A program made the translations under genes and the position numbers. The notes under the pieces were generated by a model, which was not told the DNA's origin, made no database searches, and saw only the letters and a list, made by a program, of their open reading frames with translations. A stretch of DNA of 32,530 bases. It comes from JAHIYG01 sp041306075. Its GTDB lineage: Archaea; Altiarchaeota; Altiarchaeia; IMC4; SCGC-AAA252-I15. Positions 29,082 to 32,530 of this stretch are shown piece after piece. Numbering within the stretch: position 1 is the first letter of the stretch; every line of letters begins with the position of its first letter. Where the stretch lies: the NCBI GenBank assembly GCA_041306075.1, contig JBFYKH010000046.1, forward strand, positions 1 to 32,530, written 5' to 3'.

Positions 29082-30155
29082 TCATGGCATTAGGGGGCTG
29101 CCTTTTGACTCGAAACGGTCTATCTTCGCCTGTATGTCGGCCGCCACATTTTCGACATGCTCCCTGGTCACCCCGTATCGGTCGTGCAGATGGTTTAGGA
29201 GGCCGTGTATGTCGTCCCGGGGGTTGTCAATCGACGACGTGATGGCGTACGCCACGTAGGAGGCGAGTTCCGCGGCCCATTTTTCGCCGTAGTACTCCTT
29301 GACGAAGTGGTCCTTGACCGACGAGATGTGCGAGACCATTTCGTCGAATCTTTGCGCCGGGGGCAGGGAGACGAACCGCTGGAATTCCCGCTCGGGAACG
29401 TTCCTGTGCTTCAGCGGCACGAGGAGGGGTATCGTCAGGTCCTCGAGTATGGCGACCTTCATCGTGTCCCAATGCTTCTCGTTGGCCCCGACGGCGTATA
29501 GCAGCATCATGACGTCCTTCATGTAGACGTCCAGGAAGATTCTCTTGCCCACGTAGTCGACGCCGTCGAACGGTATGTCCAGGTCCACGTTGGATAGCAT
29601 CTCGAGTATGAGGCCGTGAGCGTTCCTGTACCTGGCGTCCGCCTGTATCCTCGGGCTTCTGGAGACGGAGGTGAAAAGCAGGCTCAGGAAGAACCGGGAT
29701 ATCTCCCTCCCCATGAAGATGAGCGGGAAGAGAGTGTCCAGGAACCTGAGCCGCTCCCTGCTTGCGAGCTTCTCCTCGAGACTCGCGCCCCAGGCCGGGT
29801 CCTTGACGAGCTCCTTGAACGTGAACATGGCGGCCTCGCACTCGTACTTTGACAGCGAGTACCGGTCTATGATTGCGCGTATGACGTCCAAGTTCGAGCG
29901 GAACGGGTTCCTCGGCTTGCCGTCGACGAAGTAGCGTTTCCCGCGGGCGAGGAAGCCGGCCCTCACGAACTTGTTCAGCTTCTTGCGGTAGGCCTCCTGG
30001 CTCTGCTCCTTCATGAGCACGTTCTCCTTCCTGAGCTGGTATGACCAGGTCTCGTCCCTGAGGAGCCTGAGGTAGAAGCGTGTGAGCGCGTCCTGGGTCA
30101 CGGCGTCCATGTGCTTGACCCTGAGTAATAGCTCCTTGGCCGTGTATTCAGACAC
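29082..30155 (-). CDS. Helical protein with winged-helix-like N-terminus, unknown function
   Basis: 357 residues from a GTG with GGGGGGTGGATG upstream. Residues about 45-80 read as the end of a winged helix: EAYRKKLNKFVRAGFLARGKRYFVDGKPRN, i.e. recognition helix then beta-hairpin wing. The rest is helical, with no membrane segment and no catalytic motif known to me (LDTLFPLIFMGREISRFF, DVYMKDVMMLLYAVGANEKHW). It sits between the fourth archaellin and the three-archaellin operon on the same strand, so an archaellum regulator is the obvious hypothesis, but no family match supports it. Confidence 0.65.
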   Translation of the reverse strand: MSEYTAKELLLRVKHMDAVTQDALTRFYLRLLRDETWSYQLRKENVLMKEQSQEAYRKKLNKFVRAGFLARGKRYFVDGKPRNPFRSNLDVIRAIIDRYSLSKYECEAAMFTFKELVKDPAWGASLEEKLASRERLRFLDTLFPLIFMGREISRFFLSLLFTSVSRSPRIQADARYRNAHGLILEMLSNVDLDIPFDGVDYVGKRIFLDVYMKDVMMLLYAVGANEKHWDTMKVAILEDLTIPLLVPLKHRNVPEREFQRFVSLPPAQRFDEMVSHISSVKDHFVKEYYGEKWAAELASYVAYAITSSIDNPRDDIHGLLNHLHDRYGVTREHVENVAADIQAKIDRFESKGSPLMP

Positions 30156-30194
30156 GATGCATCCACCCCCCTATTTCAGATGCCTCGGCCGCTG

Positions 30195-30255
30195 CCGGCA
30201 GAGCCGGATATGCAACCGAAAGTGTATATGGTATTGCACAAACCATTATATAAAC
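30195..30255 (-). promoter_or_regulatory. Promoter and leader hairpin of the winged-helix-like gene
   Basis: TTTATATAATGG (about 30244-30255) is the best TATA box and gives a leader of about 65 bases. It contains CCGGC-AGA-GCCGG (30195-30207) and then the G6 run before the GTG. A second box, ACCATATAC (near 30225-30233), would give a shorter leader. Confidence 0.4.
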
Positions 30256-30257
30256 AT

Positions 30258-30295
30258 GAAGAAAAAGAGGGAGAGGGTTAGGGCGCCCCTAACCC
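30258..30295 (-). terminator. Hairpin and T-tract terminator after the single archaellin
   Basis: Read leftwards, GGGTTAGGG-GCG-CCCTAACCC (30275-30295) is a perfect 9-bp stem followed by CTCTCCCTCTTTTTCTTC. It follows the archaellin stop by about 30 bases and separates that gene from the next transcript. Confidence 0.65.
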
Positions 30296-30324
30296 CTTAA
30301 TTCATGGGTTATAGCCCCTAGACC

Positions 30325-30939
30325 CTATGGCCAGAGGTTGACCCTGTTGTCGGTTATCACGTCGGGCGTGGTGAACTCGATAATGGTCTGAGTCCCTACA
30401 CGCGGGATAATCTTCATCCGCACCTTCTTGTTCTCGCCTACGCCGCCCGTGTCACCTGACACGCAGTCGTAGCACTTGAACTTCAGCTTCACTATGTCGC
30501 CCCGGCTTACATAGTTGGCCTTGTAGTCTGGACCCTGCTTCGCATAGAAGACGTTGAAATGCGACGTGTCAACTGCCGTTCCGACGTCGGTGCTGTCCGC
30601 CGAGCCGTTGTATGTGAGGCTCTGGGAACTCGCGGCCGTGTCCATGAGCACCACCGTGTTGTTGAGGTTCAGTGGGTCGCTGCCTGCCTGCAGCCTGACG
30701 AGGACTTCGAAGTTCTCTATGTCCGAGCCCTGGCTCCCGTCTGTCGCCATCACAGACACCGCCTCAAGCCCGGTCGAAATGCCCTCCTCCGTCTGTATCC
30801 CGGTCTGTATAGACCTCTGCTGCAGGTTGCTCGCAGTGGAGACAAGAACCGCGGCAGCCACTGCGGCGACGAGAATCACCGCAATGAAGATAATCAACGT
30901 TCCAATGCCCATCATGCCTTTCCGTCCAGTGTTTTTCAT
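30325..30939 (-). CDS. Archaellin, separately transcribed
   Basis: 204 residues. Signal MKNTGRKG|MMGIGTLIIFIAVILVAAVAAAVLV. The head has ASNLQQRSIQTG, DPLNLNNTVVLMDT, YVSRGDIVKLKF and MKIIPRVGTQTIIEFTTPDVI...LWP. It carries a Cys pair (KCYDCVSGDTGG) absent from the other three, perhaps a disulfide loop. It has its own promoter and a strong terminator, so it can be expressed apart from the tandem three, as major-filament genes often are. GGGGGGGTGA lies 10 bases before the ATG. Confidence 0.94.
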   Translation of the reverse strand: MKNTGRKGMMGIGTLIIFIAVILVAAVAAAVLVSTASNLQQRSIQTGIQTEEGISTGLEAVSVMATDGSQGSDIENFEVLVRLQAGSDPLNLNNTVVLMDTAASSQSLTYNGSADSTDVGTAVDTSHFNVFYAKQGPDYKANYVSRGDIVKLKFKCYDCVSGDTGGVGENKKVRMKIIPRVGTQTIIEFTTPDVITDNRVNLWP

Positions 30940-30978
30940 TTTATGTGTCTCACCCCCCCGATTAGGGTGGCCGCTGAT

Positions 30979-31046
30979 TCCCGCAGGCCTTCGGCCGCGG
31001 GAGACGGCTTACCAGGTTAGTGAGTGTGATTTCAGGCCATATATCC
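30979..31046 (-). promoter_or_regulatory. Promoter and structured leader of the single archaellin
   Basis: GGATATATGG (about 31036-31045) predicts a start near 31014 and a leader of about 75 bases. This is long for a genome full of leaderless genes. The leader contains TCCCGC-GGCC-TTC-GGCC-GCGGGA (30979-31002, with one bulged A) and ends in the G7 ribosome site. Confidence 0.5.
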
Positions 31047-31081
31047 TTTAAGGTCCTGTTTTCGCCCGTTTGGTGTCAGCC

Positions 31082-32227
31082 TCATTGTAGCGAATCCACG
31101 CGCTCCCTAATCGCCGAGACCATCCTGTCGCGCGTCTCTTCCGCGGACGCGCCAACCAGGCCGCTCACCCGCTCGGACAGTTCGGAATCCCCTACCGCGT
31201 CCCTTATCCACGCCGAGAAGTCGTTGCCGTCCCTCGTGTGGAATGCGACGGCCTCCGCCGGCGAGGACGCTATCTTCTCCGCGAGCTCCTCCAGCCTCAG
31301 GACCTCCGACAATACGCTTCCATGGTCCGTCTTGAGCACGAAGCCCTTGTCAAGAGAGACCTTCCGGAGGTACGGGTGCCTGAGGGATTCGGCCTTTTCG
31401 TCAAGGACCTTGAGGACTGCCGCCTTAGCCCCGGCGGGAGTGGAGTACCGCACGTTCTCGAGCTTGTCCGCGAGTTCGGAGTCGCCTACCACAGCCCTCA
31501 CCCAGGCGGCGAATTCGTTGCCGTCCTTCAGGTGGTTGACGACCGCATCATCTGGAGACGACTTCAACGCCGCGGCCAGGTCCTCGAGGAGGAACGCCTC
31601 GGCTATCACCTCCCCGGAACTGAGTTTGATGCAGAATCCGTCGGACGCCTCCGGGCCAGAACCCGAAAGCGCAAGCGGAACCTCATCCTCCCCGTTATAC
31701 GAGATGTGGACTTCCACGTTCTTGGAGGCGTCCAGCTTAAGATGCTCCGGGGGCAGGAGGACCGCGTATGTGAGGGTCCTCGTCTCGTTCGGCTCCAGGG
31801 TGACGGGAGAATCGTCCTCGCAAAGGAGCTGGAACATCTTCCTGCCGCCCACGGCCCTCGCCGAAGCCATCGGTATCCGGCCCTCGGCCACGGCGGCTGC
31901 CGCCAGTTCCTCGGCCGGCTGCAGGAGCCGGAGCGCGGACTTGATGCAGTACCGTTCGTCGCCGCCGTTCTTTACGGTGAGCTCGAGCTTGTGGTTGGCC
32001 TTGTCGTATGCGAGCCCGAGCACCTGCACCGGGCTCTTGACGGTGCTGAAGTAGTAGACTAGGGATAGGACTGCCAGGAGGATGAGAAGCAGTATCCAGT
32101 AGAATCTGCTCGCGGACATCTCAGCGGTCCCGAGCGGGGCGGCGTTCACTGTTAACGCGTAGTTCGCCAGAAGGAGGATTATTGAAGCTACCTTCGCTGT
32201 CGTGTTTAGGCTGGAGCCGTCAGGCAT
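31082..32227 (-). CDS. Membrane protein with two DUF5752-like domains
   Basis: 381 residues from MPDGSSLNTTAKVAS; AAGGTGAT lies just before this ATG, which is preferred over a GTG at 32254. Two hydrophobic segments (about 10-28 and 40-60) anchor it. A beta domain follows (about 70-200). Then come two tandem repeats of about 80 residues: GFCIKLSSGEVIAEAFLLEDL...NHLKDGNEFAAWVRAVVGDSELADKL and GFVLKTDHGSVLSEVLRLEEL...FHTRDGNDFSAWIRDAVGDSELSERV. These match the DUF5752 pattern (F-L-DG, H, NDFA-W, GD-ELA). The domain's function is unknown. Confidence 0.75.
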   Translation of the reverse strand: MPDGSSLNTTAKVASIILLLANYALTVNAAPLGTAEMSASRFYWILLLILLAVLSLVYYFSTVKSPVQVLGLAYDKANHKLELTVKNGGDERYCIKSALRLLQPAEELAAAAVAEGRIPMASARAVGGRKMFQLLCEDDSPVTLEPNETRTLTYAVLLPPEHLKLDASKNVEVHISYNGEDEVPLALSGSGPEASDGFCIKLSSGEVIAEAFLLEDLAAALKSSPDDAVVNHLKDGNEFAAWVRAVVGDSELADKLENVRYSTPAGAKAAVLKVLDEKAESLRHPYLRKVSLDKGFVLKTDHGSVLSEVLRLEELAEKIASSPAEAVAFHTRDGNDFSAWIRDAVGDSELSERVSGLVGASAEETRDRMVSAIRERVDSLQ

Positions 32228-32250
32228 GGTATCACCTTGCCAGCCAGCCA

Positions 32251-32282
32251 CCACAGTATATACTGTGGAATGGACATTTAAA
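32251..32282 (-). promoter_or_regulatory. 18-bp palindrome and TATA box before the DUF5752 gene
   Basis: CCACAGTATATACTGTGG (32251-32268) is a perfect palindrome about 25 bases before the ATG. TTTTTAAATG (about 32273-32282) just upstream is a good TATA box whose start point would fall on the palindrome. It is either an operator or itself a symmetrical TATA element. Confidence 0.5.
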
Positions 32283-32405
32283 AACGCAAACCCTCGTCTG
32301 CGGCACCATCAACATATGCCGCGGCCATGCTGCCGGACTAGGGATTCCGGACGAATCGAACGAATGCGGCTGACGTGGCTTTGGAGGGAGGCCTGCAAAA
32401 GGATT

Positions 32406-32530
32406 TTAGGCCGTAGCATAGCACCAGACCTGCAACTCCAGGAAATACCGCATCTCGTCGTTGTTGCCGCTGTCACGGTTGACGCAACTCGTGGTCGTGT
32501 CCATCTTACCGCCCGCCAACTCGATGAACA
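32406..32530 (-). CDS. C-terminal 40 residues of an unidentified protein
   Basis: An open frame enters from the right edge and stops at TAA 32406-32408; the last residues include TTTSCVNRDSGNNDEMRYF and end VWCYATA. Two cysteines spaced by about 20 residues and Thr/Asn/Ser-rich composition suggest an extracellular protein. The other two frames either stop early or look unlike protein. The part beyond the window would be needed to name it. Confidence 0.5.
   Translation of the reverse strand, partial: FIELAGGKMDTTTSCVNRDSGNNDEMRYFLELQVWCYATA

Noticed and set aside
20235..30939. Complete archaellum operon
   Set aside because: No ArlI ATPase, ArlJ membrane protein, ArlF/G or preflagellin peptidase is present; only filament subunits and KaiC-like proteins are seen.

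Overview
The window is archaeal chromosome. The direct markers are ribosomal protein L10e next to the archaeal elongation factor 1B (aEF1B), the mismatch endonuclease NucS, a minimal histone-fold protein, four archaellins, three class III (QTSVEYL) pilins, and TATA boxes about 26 bases before start codons (leaderless mRNAs). Base composition is GC-rich, with a more AT-rich patch near 14.4-15.8 kb. The lineage cannot be named from sequence alone. Tandem class III pilins, many secreted Cys-rich proteins and small size of gene sets resemble DPANN or deep euryarchaeal genomes, but this is only an impression.

Layout. 1-1653 is the 5' part of a large secreted fibre-like protein read leftwards. 1743-3264 holds a winged-helix regulator divergent from rpl10e-aEF1B. 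3295-7226 is a leftward set: a thioredoxin/CcdA-type membrane thiol protein, RNase HII, a secreted protein, and a stand-alone hisG. 7371-12227 carries a membrane glycosyltransferase, two secreted proteins with a zinc phospholipase C-like N-terminus, and two small ORFs. 12353-15837 has nucS, the histone-like gene, a Cys-rich secreted protein and a second membrane glycosyltransferase. 15838-16604 has no protein gene but is densely structured: tRNA-Gln, tRNA-Gly, a disrupted tRNA-Gly-like gene, and hairpin elements carrying copies of the tRNA 3' ends. 16605-20233 contains a beta-propeller/TPR membrane protein divergent from a dolichol-phosphate-mannose-synthase-like GT2 and a DUF2304 partner.

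20235-30939 is a surface-appendage region: three tandem pilins, a three-gene operon of RecA/KaiC-like ATPases and very long coiled coils, a small divergent gene, a tandem hairpin-repeat array, three archaellins, a winged-helix-like protein and a fourth archaellin. The archaellum motor genes themselves are not in the window. 31082-32530 holds a DUF5752-type membrane protein and the C-terminus of an unidentified protein.

How it fits together. Much of the window serves the cell envelope: glycosyltransferases for lipid-linked sugars and N-glycans, sequon-rich secreted proteins, a thiol-redox protein that could support their many cysteines, and filaments. The two most unusual signals are (1) paired elements just 3' of tRNA-Gln and tRNA-Gly, each a copy of the last 16 bases of its own tRNA joined to a covarying hairpin, and (2) the ATPase/coiled-coil operon set between pilins and archaellins, which may be an uncharacterised cytoplasmic machine for those filaments.
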